DNA of 64,000 nt from Halocaridina rubra. Taxonomy: Eukaryota; Arthropoda; Malacostraca; Decapoda; Atyidae. Positions within the stretch are counted from its first letter, which is position 1, and each line of letters starts with the position of its first letter. A model generated the notes under the pieces. That model was not told the origin of the DNA. It searched no databases and saw only the letters and a list, made by a program, of their open reading frames with translations. Positions 1-21,759 of this stretch are shown here, piece by piece. Both the position numbers and the translations under genes were made by a program. The stretch lies in NCBI GenBank assembly GCA_037179515.1, contig JAXCGZ010003820.1, positions 21,001 to 85,000 on the forward strand, read 5' to 3'.

Positions 1-253
1 ACTCCTCAGGCATTTCATCTCAAACATATTTAGTTTCCGTCTCTCACTTACTTTCATACCCCATAAGTTTGATCCATACATCACAGTTGGCACAACCACT
101 TTCTCATGCAAAACTTTCTTAACATTCATTTCCAACCCTCTATTCTTCATCACTCCTTTCTATGCACCCAACACTTTACATCCTTCATTCACTCTGTGAC
201 ACATCTGCTTCCACTCCACCATTTGCAGCTATAATCGAGCCTAAATACTTAAA

Positions 254-1060
254 CTAATCAACTTCCTCAAGTTCCTCTCCATTCAACAAAACATTCAATC
301 CAGCACCATCCTCATTTTTTGTACACCTCATAACCTTACTCTTTCCCGCATTCACTCGCAACTTCCTTCTTTCACACACCCTTCCAAATTCTGACACTAA
401 CTGACACAGCTTCTCCTCTGAATCTGCCACCACCACAGTATCATCTGCAAACAACAACTGATTCAGCTCCCATTCGTTATCATCCCCATCTACCATTCTC
501 AAACCTCGACCAAGCACTCGCTCATTCACCTCTCTTATGACTCCATCAATATACAAATTGAACAGCCATGTTGACATCACACATCCCTGTCTCAGTCCCA
601 AACTCACTGGAAACCACTCACTCACTTCATTCCCTACCCTAACACAATCTCTACTGCCCTCATACAAACTCTTCACTGCATGCAACAGTTTACCATTAAT
701 TCCATATAACCTCAAAACATTCCACATAGCCTCTCTATCAACTCTATCATACGCTTTCTCCAGATCCAAAAATGCAAAATACACATCTTTACCCTTAGCT
801 AAATATTTCTCACATAACTGCCTAACTATAAAAATCTGATCTCTACAACCTCTATCTCTCCTAAAACCACTCTGCACTTCCGCAATCACATTTTCTGTCT
901 TATCTCTAATCCTATTAATTAATATCCTACCATACACTTTACCTACCACACTCAACAAACTTATACCCCTAAGATTACTGCATTCATACACATCTCCCTT
1001 ACCTTGGTATAGGGGCACTATACAAGCAATCACCCATTCCACTGGCACCATTGACAACAT
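254..1060 (-). pseudogene. Reverse transcriptase segment of the RTE-like LINE
   Basis: An open 268-codon stretch covering RT blocks 1 to 7, including the catalytic FADD box (residues about 205-208) and the LDLEKAYDRVD block. It is the best preserved part of the element. It continues upstream (higher coordinates) in another frame at 1281-1030, where the KAPGMDGV motif lies. The join is broken by a frameshift and a lost segment, so it is a fragment of a dead polyprotein and not a host gene. Confidence 0.85.
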
Positions 1061-1815
1061 AAAGCATATATTAAACGCTCACTAACCATTCCAATGCAAT
1101 CACACCCCTTTCTTTCAACATCTCCGCTCACACCATCCATTCCCGGTGCTTTACCTGCTTTCGCTTCATACAATACCCTTTTCACCTCCTCTCTTGTAAT
1201 CTCTCTCTCATTCTCATCTTCCATTATTGGCACCTGAACACCCCCCACTGCCACTGTAACTGCCTCTATCTTCCTCAACATTCAGCAAGCACTCAAAATA
1301 TTCTGCCCATCTTTTCCTTGCATTGTTCCCTCTTAACATCTGTCCATTCACATCTTTCACCGTCTCTTCCATCCTCGATCCACCCTTCCTTACTCTCTTC
1401 ACTTCTTTCCAAAACTTCTTTTTATTCTCCTCATATGACCTACTAATATCCTGTCCCCACCTAACATTTGCCAACCTCTTCTCTTCCTCTACCTTCCGCT
1501 TGGTTTCCACATTTCTCTCCCTATATCTTTCATACTTCTCCCTACTTTTACACTGCAGCCATTCCTCAAAAGCCCTCTTGCTCTCTTCCACCTTCGTTTT
1601 CACCCCTTCATTCCACCACTCGCTGCCCCTCCTCATGCCACCTCCAACAAACCTATTTCCACACACATCACTTGCATGTTCCATAACACTTTCTTTCATC
1701 AACCCCCATTCCTCCCCTAACTCCCCAACTTCTCTTTCTTTCACCCTGTCATATGCCACTTTCAACCTGTCCTGATATTCCTGTCTCTTCTCTGGCTTTT
1801 TCAACTCTTCCACCT

Positions 1816-2581
1816 TCACCATTTCCCTTCTACATCCCCCCACTCTTTTGCTTCAACCAAAAAATTATCAGACATCCCAGCAGCCACACCCCTAAATGCA
1901 TGCACATCTTTCATTCTACCAGTCATGCTCTTTGCTACCAACACATAACCCATCAATGCTCTTTCTTTCACTCTCCCATTTGCCACTCTCATCCATGTAT
2001 CCTTATTTATTAATTTCTTCTTGAAAAAACTATTACCTATAACCAACTCTTGCTCCACACACATATCAACCAGTCTTCCGCCACTCTCATTCCCACCTGG
2101 TACCTCATACTTTCCTACAACACCTTCTACCTCTCCATCACCCACTCTGGCATTCAAGTCACCCAACACAACTACATAGTTCCTTCTACTCAGACCATCC
2201 ACACACCCTAGTTAACTCATTCCAGAATTCATCCCACTCTTCCTCACTTCTCTCACATCCTGGCCCATACGCACTAACAAAAGCTCAACATTCCCTACCT
2301 ATCCTAGCCCTTACCCACATCAGCCTAGATGACACTTCTATCCATTCCACTACCTTATTTACCATCCATTCACTCAGCAATAATGCCACACCTTCTCTCG
2401 CTCTCCCCCTTTCAACCCCAGACACCCTACCTGTCACGTCACCAAATGCCACTTCTCCTTTTCCTTTCATCTTCGTCTCACACAGTGCCAATACACCCGT
2501 CCTCCTCCTACCAAACATATATCCAATCTCACATCTTTTGCTCTCTATCGTACTACAACCACGCACATTTAGACACCCCAA
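1816..2581 (-). pseudogene. Endonuclease segment of the RTE-like LINE
   Basis: Two open stretches (2581-2285 and 2202-1816) carry the N-terminal and C-terminal parts of an endonuclease/exonuclease/phosphatase fold. GDLNARVG, expected to hold catalytic Asp and Asn, is present. The final SDHF motif is changed to SDNF. A stop-containing gap separates the halves. Confidence 0.75.
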
Positions 2582-2975
2582 AACTAGAGTTTGGGGAGAA
2601 GATATTCTCCCCTCTACTCCCCTTCTTCATTGACGTCTTGCAGGAGGTTAATACGAGGGGGGATTCCCAGTCCCTCGTCCCCTCCACTTTTAGTTGCCTC
2701 TTACGACACGCAGGGAATACGTTGGGGCTATTCTTTGATGTTGTGCCCTTTTACTCTCACTTCTTCCCCAACCATGTACATAAAGAGGGACAATGACCAG
2801 TGTTCTCATTGGAGTTTATCCTCCAGAACCCCTCTTATGCTATGGCTCCTTAAAGGAGGAGAGTAATAATGGGGTCTGCTGGTTACCTCACTCTTCCTAT
2901 TTTGTCGACTTTTACAGTACTGAGCATAACTGCCTTAGTCATACCAAATTCCATCTAACTTCATTCAAGTACTAA

Positions 2976-3590
2976 CTCCTCTAAGAATTGTGACCATTCA
3001 TTATGAATATAATATAAATAATGTGTCTTAGTATATGTGATAAACTAATAGTGTGACCGTAAGACCTTTTGACTGTATTTCTTTTGGATAAAAAACCCTA
3101 TTTTATTATATTTATGAAACGACAAAACTTAGAATTAACAGACCAGAAAAAAGAAAAACTGGAGTAGAGTGATTTATGAATATGAGATATTACGGATTAA
3201 GATATGACTCTATTAAAAGCTTTTATATGGTATCTTGAAATTTATATGATTCAGTATTTTCTCTAGATACGAATTTTTGCTACATTTACTGTAAACGTTA
3301 AAGTTATGTATACTGCACATATATACAGTTTTGAAAAATATAATAAGGAGGCAATGTAGCATGAACGAGTCATTATTTCATATGTTAATTATATTGACAG
3401 AGAGAAGTACCTTATGTATTGGTTTAGGGAAAAATAAGCTCAGTAAATAAATATCGAAATGCTACTTCAGAGGTATTTGTCATTCCATAATATGAGATAT
3501 TACAATTCCATGACGTGTAAGAACAACTGACTGGTGTAATACAGAGCCTTTAAAAGCTAACAGTAATGCTCACAGCCAAGCAGAAGTGAA
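2976..3590. other. AT-rich upstream region, nothing recognised
   Basis: No coding similarity or clear repeat was seen between the LINE and the first TMEM11 exon. The TMEM11 promoter and transcription start must lie here or just upstream of 3691, but no convincing TATA box or initiator could be singled out. Confidence 0.4.
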
Positions 3591-3690
3591 GGAGGCGAAG
3601 TCGGGACCTATGACCTGACAAAGGTTCTTGTCTCCTGCACACATAAGGAAGAAGAAGAAGGAGTCTAAATCAGAGAGTGGAATAACAACA

Positions 3691-11004
<7,314 letters not shown>

Positions 11005-11089
11005 GAAGATGAACGTTGTATTCCATTAGCCTTTAGGTAATTCCTTCTGTACATGATTATACGTAGAGCTAATGTAAGTATTTATTAAA

Positions 11090-13896
<2,807 letters not shown>

Positions 13897-14320
13897 CAGG
13901 TATACCTCGGCTTACGTCATTTTGAGTTAAGTCGTTCTCGATTATACGTCGGTTTCCAAAAAAATATATGGAAAAATAAAAAAAAATAGTTTACGTCATT
14001 ATAATCAACTTTACGTCTGTCCGCTACAAATATTGGAATCATATCACTAGAAAACCATTAAAAGCACATGAAAGCATGTTACTGTACAATAAATAAAAAC
14101 AAAAGCACATAAAATCATGTTATTGTACAATAAATAAGAGTAAAAGCATATAAAATCTTATTAAAATACAGACAGTAGTTCCAATATCTACCATTAGGCG
14201 TCGTCACTCGTCATTACTGCGACACCGCTATTGTTTTGAATTGATTAGTTTATGCACGGTATACGTCTGTTTATCGGCTACTCTCATTCACATACATTTG
14301 CAACATTATATTTTGCCCCC

Positions 14321-14420
14321 ATGGCACCTTAGAAAATTCCTAGTGCAAGTGCTAAGCGTCATGCTATAACGCTGGACGATAAACTGGCTATGATCGGATA
14401 TTATGAAGAAAATTGAAAAA
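14321..14420 (+). pseudogene. Remnant of pogo/CENP-B-like transposase N-terminus
   Basis: ATG at 14321 reads MAP, stop, then KIPSASAKRHAITLDDKLAM and IGYYEEN before another stop. A basic stretch followed by ITLDDKLAMI resembles the start of the CENP-B-type helix-turn-helix region of pogo/Tigger transposases. It is only about 30 codons and carries an early stop, so it is not functional. Confidence 0.65.
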
Positions 14421-15060
14421 AAGCATTAAGAACAAACAGCAGTTATTTTTAATATAATATTGTCAGGGAAATAGCACGAGGGTGCATCATCTGATACGGA
14501 AGTAACAAAACATTTGCTGATAGAGGTTAGTTCTCCCGCATCCTACTCCTCTTCTACCGCTTAATGCAATCGGATATTATGAAGAAAATTGAATGAAAGC
14601 ATTAAGCACAAACAGCAAACATATTTTTAATATAATATCGTCAGGGAAATAGCATGTGAGGGTGCATCAGCTGATACATAAGTAGCAAAACGTTTGCCGA
14701 TCGAGGTTCGTTCTCCCGCATCCTACTCCTCTTCTGCTGCATAATGCAGCTGGATATTATGAAGAAAATTTAATAAAAGCTTTAAGAACAAACAGCAAAC
14801 ATATTTTTAATATAATATCGTCAGGGAAATAGCGTGTAAGGGTGCATCAGCTGATACGGAAGTAGCAAAACGTTTGCCGATAGAGGTTCGTTCTCCCACA
14901 TCCTACTCCTCTTCTATAGTTTAATGCGATCGGATATTATAAAGAAAATTGAAAAAAATCATTAAGAACAAACAGCTAACATATTTTTAATATAATATTG
15001 TCAGGGAAATAGCGTGTGCGGGCGCATCAGCTGATACGGAAGTGTGACAAAACGTATGCA
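14391..15060 (+). repeat. 180-bp tandem repeat, about 4 units
   Basis: The unit start (CGGATATTATGAAGAAAATT) recurs at about 14394, 14571, 14751 and 14931. Each unit has AAGAACAAACAGC, CGTCAGGGAAATAGC, GCATCAGCTGATAC and GTTCTCCCGCATCCTACTCC. The same unit is found in the elements at 24317-25506 and 33471-35059. Confidence 0.9.
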
Positions 15061-15082
15061 TCCTCGTCCTCACTGCCACCAT

Positions 15083-15280
15083 CAGTGTTGCCAGAATACA
15101 TGAATGAGAGAAATGATAAATAAAAAAAACATACATGTAAGCTGGTAAGTTATTTCAAGTATCTTAAAGATGAAATACATTTTTATTTAAATTACAGTAC
15201 TACCATCTTGTAATTAATATATATCTTAAAATGTACCATACATTTGAAAATAAAAACATCCGCTTTATCTGGCAACACTG
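15083..15280. mobile_element. hAT-like MITE (198 bp) nested in the family A element
   Basis: Starts CAGTGTTGCCAGA and ends TCTGGCAACACTG: perfect 13-bp terminal inverted repeats. It is flanked by the direct 8-bp duplication GCCACCAT (15075-15082 and 15281-15288). The related element at about 34764 has a single GCCACCAT with no insert, which acts as an empty site. Eight-base duplications and CAGTG ends fit the hAT superfamily. It has no coding capacity. Confidence 0.9.
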
Positions 15281-15775
15281 GCCACCATGCACGTCCCATG
15301 CTAAGCCTATTGCCAACGGCATAATAGAGTTCATTAGTTTGTTTACTGTACAGTAAATCTGTATACATGTATCCAGGCTAGCCTAGAGACAAGCTAATTT
15401 GATTTATGTCGTCTCTCCTGGAACCAATTAATGACGTTGGGTGAGGTATACCTGTATTGAGATTACACCATTCTAAAAGCCAGAAGTTATGCTTAGACTG
15501 GGTAATATTTCAAAAGCCAGAACAGTTATGCTTAGACTGGGTATTATACACAGAATAGTGATTCTTACAATGCATTAAAATAATAGTGATTATTACAATT
15601 CAGAAAAATATTATTCCATGTTTTGTCTGGTGTGATGAGCTGGTTTGGTATAAATCCGTATGTAGGCATGAAGACTGTCAGATCAACATATAATCTTGCA
15701 TTTTAATAAACAAAGGTATTGTTGTTAACAGTGCCTGTACAACTATTTGTAAATTTTTTTTATAAAATATACGTG

Positions 15776-15930
15776 GGGACCACGGCAGCCGAAAGGTTAG
15801 AGTACTTGACACAGGAGTTGACAGACCCACAATCGATCCCACCTCAGTGTGTTAGGAAGGGCAACCAGCTTCATTCCCCGGCCTATTTGTGTCCATCCCC
15901 ATAATGGGGATTAATTGTGGCACATAAAAC
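15776..15930 (+). mobile_element. tRNA-derived SINE, copy 2
   Basis: Reads GGGGACCACGGCAGCCGAAA at the head, a degenerate B box (CAATCGATCCCACC), then AGGAAGGGCAACCAGC, the same body as the copy at 10335. Confidence 0.65.
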
Positions 15931-16434
15931 GAGGATTATTTTTTGCTCTAGACTATGTGTGGATTTGTATGTATCTCTTAACAGCCCAAACTGAAGTATG
16001 ATTTCTAAAGTTCTGATTATGGTAACTTCATTTCACATGTATTTCCATATTCTTCCAGTAGTGACAGATATTTTAGAAATGTATCATATGTTGCCTCTTT
16101 TCTGTAGCTCTGATATACTGTAATATGCTACTGTATTTGAAATGAGTCTCGTACATAAACTTGTGATAGGCAGTCTGTTAGTACAGTCTACTAGGCTGAC
16201 AGGCACAAAGTTTAGTATGTAAATAAAAATTATTTTTATGTTAAAATTACCTTTTTCTTTTCATTAGATTAAGAATGATATTTTAGCAGCAAGTCTTTAA
16301 TATCTCACGACATATATGAAAATATCTTTGTTCTTTAGTTAATCAATAATTTTCTCCAATTGAAGCTATATGCCTCAAGAAAAGGAAGACTATAGCAGCT
16401 AAACAGAACTAGGATGAAGTTGCAGTTGAATAAC

Positions 16435-17830
16435 ATCTGATAGCTGTTTATCCCTAGTCTTCCTGGCCGAACAGCCCGGTGTCACTTAGGAAGGCCACAG
16501 CCGATCCTGGGCTTTCCCACATACCTCTCAGGGAGTGTATGATTAAATGAGGTAAGCATTACTGATGGAGTCAATCAGCCTCTTCTGATAGCTCAGAAGT
16601 GCTGGATGGTACCCACAATGCAAGGTGGACTCTATCCTCACAGGCAAGGGAGGATTAAGTGGGATGAATGTTAGTCTTGCTTGCAGCTATGTGTTGTCAC
16701 TAATTTAATTAAATAACAAAAGAATTGGTTATGGATGTGATTCTGGTAATAGGTTAGGGGTGGGAAAAGGGAGAGATGACAATATTAGTGTGATATCATA
16801 CGCTAGGTGTTGTTTTCATGTTTCCTGGTTTGAATGGGTGATCTTCCATGCAGGGTAGTGAGTGGAGTAGGTTTCTGGAGGTTACAGCAAGTACTTGTGT
16901 GCCTTTGATGTCAGGGTGTTGTTTGAGTACTTTGGTGTCTTGACGTATGTGTGCGTAGTAGCTGTGCAGCCTGTAATTTTTGTTAAGAGCTTCGTTTTGT
17001 ATAGTCTGTAGATGTTTTAAAGAAGTCAGAAGCCCAAGCAGGCTATGTATATTCCATCAGTGACCCTATATATTGAGTGTATGCTATGGTGTTTTTTTTT
17101 TTCCAAAATGTTATTTGGGCAAGAGACCTGAGGTAATTTAATGCTGGAGTCAGGTTTGTAATTTATATTTGTGATATATTGTTTAAATGAAGTCGGATAG
17201 TTAAGGGACCCCACTGATAATGTTTCTGAAATTTGAGGACTGGCCAGATAATGATACAGCCTACGGGGAAGTTGCTTGCCATCTTTTTGTGGTATTGTCC
17301 ATGTTTGTGTTGAAAATTTTATTCTTGCGTCTGTGGCAAAGAATGGCATAAAATATTTTTCTTATGTCTAGTATGACGATTAGTATATTATGTTCAGATC
17401 AAGCTGAATTGATGCCACTGAAAATTCTTTGTTCAGGTCTTTAAGAAGGATGTTTGTGGAGTGTAATGGCCTGAAACTGTGTTGTGACAAAGCTAAGGGA
17501 ATGCAAGGTGTGATTTGTTGTCTTATTAGTCATTGGGAAATTTGGAGGGGGTGCAGAGTAGTGTAATGGGATGATGTGAAGAGAGTAGCATATGGTTTTT
17601 GCTGAGCTTAGGGATTATAATGACAACATGCTTCCAAATATGTATTGTGTTGCGTGAGTAATGTAGTTTGATAGGTTAAAAAAGTGCTTGTATATCTTGT
17701 GGTTCCACTTGTCTAAAGTGTATGTCGTTTATTTTTGTCAGGGCTACAGGAGGACAAGTACTTGAGGTTGTGGATGATGAGCTTTATATCCGACATGATA
17801 CAATGGTTGTTGCAGTAGGGGTGTAGATGG
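16435..17830 (-). mobile_element. Jockey-like LINE 3' part, 5'-truncated
   Basis: The minus strand encodes, in shifted frames, the distal part of a Jockey-type RT polyprotein: LKHLQTIQNEAL, DTKVLKQHPDIKGTQVLAV, and LHCGYHPALLSYQKRL near the end. The tail (16435-16560) contains CAGGATCGGCTGTGGCC, related to the tail of the plus-strand copy next door. Many stops; inactive. Confidence 0.75.
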
Positions 17831-17839
17831 CTGACATGT

Positions 17840-18600
17840 AATGGAATATGCAAGCTCTGCTTAATCTTCTACCTTCACTTAAAACACATCACAACATCCA
17901 TCAAACTATCAAAAACATAGCACTCAAAATATTCACAGGCAGCACAGCTACTGCACTTACAGACCACTTAAACCCAGAAACCAAAGTCCTCAAAATTAAA
18001 GACTATCTTGAAGTAAAAGGTTCATAAACACTCGCTGCAATCTCCATACAGAAACTCCACCCATCACACTACATGGCAGAATACCCATACAACAAGCAAC
18101 ACTAAAACAACACCTAACACACATATCACCAACATGTACTGTCATCTCTTTTCTCTTCACCCGCCCCAAACCAGCCTCCACATACATATCCATACCCAGT
18201 TAATTCATCATTCCATTCCGTCACTCAATAACAACACAGCTGCATGCACCGTCTACTCATATCAGCCTTCTGAATCGTCCCTTCCCCTAGAAGACATAGT
18301 CCACCTGGCTAGACTGCCATGCGGGCACCACCCAGCACTTCAAAGCAATCAGAAAGGCTGGATGACTACATCAGTGATGCCAGTCCAGGATGTAACACAT
18401 CACCTCATACAACCAAATGCATTATGAAAGACTGCACTGCTTACAACCACATATGCCAACAACACAACATACACTCCCAGAGTGCACTGTAGGAACCCCC
18501 AGGATCACCTGTGGTGTTTCTTAGGGAATTGGGTGGGGGCATTCTGCCAGGCTGCTAAGGTAGAAACAACCTAATAGGCTGATATGTCAAAGGCAATTAT
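17840..18600 (+). mobile_element. Jockey-like LINE 3' part, opposite orientation
   Basis: The plus strand encodes TIKNIALKIFTGSTATALTD, NPETKVLKIKDYLEVKG, LARLPCGHHPALQSNQK and then a Cys/His-rich end (CNTSPHTTKCIMKDCTAY). The tail (18475-18590) contains CCAGGATCACCTGTGG. Same family as 16435-17830. The two copies lie back to back with their 3' ends pointing outwards. Confidence 0.75.
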
Positions 18601-20820
18601 AAAAGTTTACTTTCTAAGGGATCAAAATCACAGCCTTAAGGTAAAGTATAGACCTCGACAGAAAAAAAGCAACATCTACGCAAACTGCAGAACCTTTAAA
18701 CTCCAAAATGCATGCAATAGCTCTTAGAGTAAACAAATTTCATAGATAAGAACACCTTTAAATGAGCTGGAGGAGAGAGAATCTCCAGTAAGTAATTTGT
18801 AACAAATTTTGAAGACCCTTCGTATGCACCAAATGAGGGAATAAGGGGTCAAGCTTTGAGTGGATGATGATCACTCTTACGATGAAAGACAAAATCAGGC
18901 CAATGCAAGTCTAAAAGAAAGGAATAGGAGCTGTTATGTTATACATGAAAACCAAAATACTGAAAAATAAAAACTAACATATCAACAGTCCACAATCAGC
19001 TACACTGGGCCTCGCAGTTTGTAATATTTCTTGCAACCATAGTGTCCATGCACGCAGTGATGTCTGCCACTTATTTTAAGTAGAAAGAAAGAATAGCTTC
19101 ATCATAATTGGACACAAAAGCCAAGGTGCTGGCCTATACCTAAACAGATGATGGACTGATAACAGCATCTACTTCAATCCATGTTGTGCAGAACATGTGT
19201 CACTAAAAATGATGAACACTTAATCCCACAGAGTAGTTTCCAGAGCAGCAAGTGGCTTGACAGCTACTACAGTTATGTTGAACACTGAATGCGTTCTCTC
19301 TACAGCTAGGGTTAGGCTGTGGTACTACCCATGAAAGAGCTCTTTCAAGAACTATGGAAAATAAATGACCCATGATTTCAATCTTGCAAAAGGGATAATT
19401 CTTTCACCCAATGTCAATACTCATATCGTTAAAAAGAAGGATAACTACCAAAATTAACTATTTGAAATATGCACAAATGTTCATGTGAATAACTCAAGCA
19501 TATTATGACATATGATTATAAAGAAAACGAATATTTACCATGTTAGCTTATTGTAACTATTTAATTACTTAAACAATTTTTAACCCTCAAGAGAAAATGT
19601 GTATCATAATTCGGCACACCTCTCAATTCTGCTAACTAGTTATTCTACTTCATATTACTTGTAAACACATGCACTTCCAATTTTTCAAGACTTCTCCTTC
19701 TCATATTAATTCTAATTTAATGTTATAAGGTCTTCTATAAGTCCTCTAATATTGCTTGATGATTTATAGGGTTAATCAGATTTGTAAAAATATCAAAGAC
19801 CAATCTCCCTAAAACCCTTAGAAGAGAGATTCTTGTTGGACTCATTTACTAAATATTACTGAGTAATTTTATTACTATAAGAATACCACAGTGAATCTCA
19901 TATAAGATTATTGCATCTAAATTATTTAAGGACACAGACAAAGGTGAAAATATAAGAACTATTAAACGTTATCCCTTTTACAATCTTCCACTGAAGAACA
20001 ACACTGAAAAGTGCTTTTGTACTAAAGCTTCATCTCAAAAACATGGATAACATCATCGTTCTTAAAACTCTCATCTCTGTCCAACTGTGACCAGTCATAC
20101 AATCTTCCAATACTGTACTCTGTACATAACATTGTAAAAACATTTAAGTAATCACTGTATTTTCATTACGAGAGTGGATTCAATACTACTGCAACAGGAT
20201 CGAAGTTATCATGATATGGGACTTCACAGATTGGATACAACCCGAATAACAGCATTACTTAGAGTAAGTAGGAGTTGAGGCTCAAGGTTATCTTAATACT
20301 AATAGTTTAGAATACTAACCGAGAGGGGGAATGTTCGAACAAAACGAATTATATTGGCTTTTTAGTGTAGTCATCCCCTGGAAAAGATTCCCTCAAAGGT
20401 AATGAAAGGTAAGTGATATGGCTACTAGATACAGACATGACATACAACTATATACAAAAGGGCAGAAAAATAATCCCATTATTCATAGCTCTTCCATTTC
20501 CAATAGCTTGGATGCCTGACACCATAGGAACTTTGGGAATGTTGATGACTATAATCTAAACTTAGGAATCTGCAAATACTGTATTTTAAGGCCTCGAGAA
20601 ATTGAAGGCATTTCATATTCCTGACCATGACAGTTACAATGATGTTGGACAACTAAACTGCTGAAGTAAAGAAAAATGGAACAGAGGTACAATGACATAA
20701 CAAGTAATCTAAGTAACAGCTTTTAAATTTTTTTTTGTTAATATGAATCCAACAAATACAACAACAACTACAATGATAAAATTATTCACTCTAAAATCCA
20801 ATCGCTGTTACCATAGACTC
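18601..20820. other. Intergenic, nothing recognised
   Basis: AT-rich, without convincing frames or repeats. Part may be far 3' UTR of the minus-strand MSRA gene. Confidence 0.35.
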
Positions 20821-20843
20821 ATATATATATATATATATATATA

Positions 20844-20875
<32 letters not shown>

Positions 20876-20905
20876 AATATAAATATATATATATAAAATA
20901 TAATA
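20821..20905. repeat. Imperfect (TA)n microsatellite
   Basis: TA dinucleotides with several AA/AT interruptions. Confidence 0.95.
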
Positions 20906-21370
20906 TATATTAGTTGTCTTCTCAAACGGAGGAATCACTACTAAATTAAAAGAGTAACGAACAATACAAAATACAGTAATTTAAAAAGCAATGGATTTCA
21001 AGTCTTAAAAAATCTGCATACTGGTATACATAATACCAGAAAATCTTTTCAGGGAAAATAGTTAAGAAATCAACCAGATATTTAAATAATTATACATTTA
21101 AAACATTAACTGCATTTAAAATCAAATATCTATATATACTCAAAGTAGTATGCTAATATAATAAAAAATAATAATAAAAAGCTCCTCATAATAAGAAGCA
21201 AATTCAAATAATCAAATATATGAACATGGCTAATAGTGCTCCTATTATATTCCTACTAAATTTTAAATAGAAATTTTTAGCTAATACCTGTATGCATAAA
21301 GAAGGATTTTATCCTAAGCTATATTGAAAATACTTAAATCTTCAGGGCAAAGTTACAGAGGGGGGAAAAA

Positions 21371-21480
21371 AATTCACATTGTTCTCGGCTTGGAATGCTG
21401 TTGTGGCACTATTGCAATATTGTAATTTTAAGAGGTAGTGGACTGCTGTGCAAATGGTTCTCATGCCGAGAGTGATGGAG
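21371..21480. other. Hairpin-forming inverted repeat
   Basis: TCTCGGC (about 21383) and GCCGAGA (about 21465) can pair, with a second inner pairing CACTA/TAGTG, giving a hairpin of about 90 nt. It lies about 1.7 kb downstream of the MSRA stop, so it was tested as a SECIS candidate. It lacks the paired UGA/GA quartet and is not called as one. Confidence 0.35.
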
Positions 21481-21624
21481 AAAATCTGAAGTGTTTCGGA
21501 TGCCTAAAACTGCAGACTGCAAAATTATGCCAAATAAATACAGTACTGGGTATAGTTAGCCTACAAGATACTTTCTCCTATCTATAATGCACCGTTTGAT
21601 GGCAATGAGTCTCCATTCAAATTG

Positions 21625-21755
21625 GGGTGAACACAAACATACTGGAGCTGAGGGCTCAAGGCTGGATGCCCTTCCTAATGCCCAGAGGTGGGATCCATCC
21701 CACATCACTCGCTCTCCGACTTGCAGGCTATACCTTTGAGCTACTGCAGCCCCAT
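21625..21755 (-). mobile_element. tRNA-derived SINE, copy 3
   Basis: The minus strand reads GGGGCTGCAGTAGCTCAAAG, GTGGGATGGATCCCACC as a degenerate B box, and AGGAAGGGCATCCAGCC. Same family as copies 1 and 2. Confidence 0.7.
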
Positions 21756-21759
21756 GAGG

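Larger units (their letters stand above)
1..2975 (-). mobile_element. RTE-like non-LTR retrotransposon, damaged, cut by window edge
   Basis: Reading the minus strand, an apurinic-type endonuclease domain comes first (about 2581-1820; motifs CLNVRG, ALCETKMKGKG, GDLNARVG), then a linker, then reverse transcriptase (about 1280-254; PLYQGKGDVYECSNLRGISL, AFLDLEKAYDRVD, LRQGCVMS, FADDTVVVADS). The 3' part lies beyond position 1. Positions 2581-2975 look like its 5' untranslated region. The frame is broken several times. In the endonuclease the usual SDH reads SDN and LMDYVL reads LMGYVL, so it is almost certainly inactive. The RTE assignment is from memory of this very common arthropod family and is tentative at clade level; that it is a LINE is clear. 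Confidence 0.9.
13897..15454. mobile_element. Pogo/Tigger-type element (family A, copy 2) with satellite core
   Basis: Begins CAGGTATACCTCGGC and ends GAGGTATACCTG, flanked by TA on both sides. Inside are a 5' transposase remnant (14321-14420), about four units of a 180-bp tandem repeat (14391-15060) and a nested hAT-like MITE. It is the inverted counterpart of copy 1. It cannot transpose on its own. Confidence 0.85.

Noticed and set aside
1323..2866. Ser/Pro-rich plus-strand frames opposite the LINE.
   Set aside because: They are shadows of the minus-strand retrotransposon, produced by its purine-rich coding strand.
21371..21480. Hairpin downstream of MSRA tested as a SECIS element.
   Set aside because: It has an ATGA on the 5' side but no GA partner on the 3' side and no apical AA at the usual distance. 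A dedicated search is needed before any claim.
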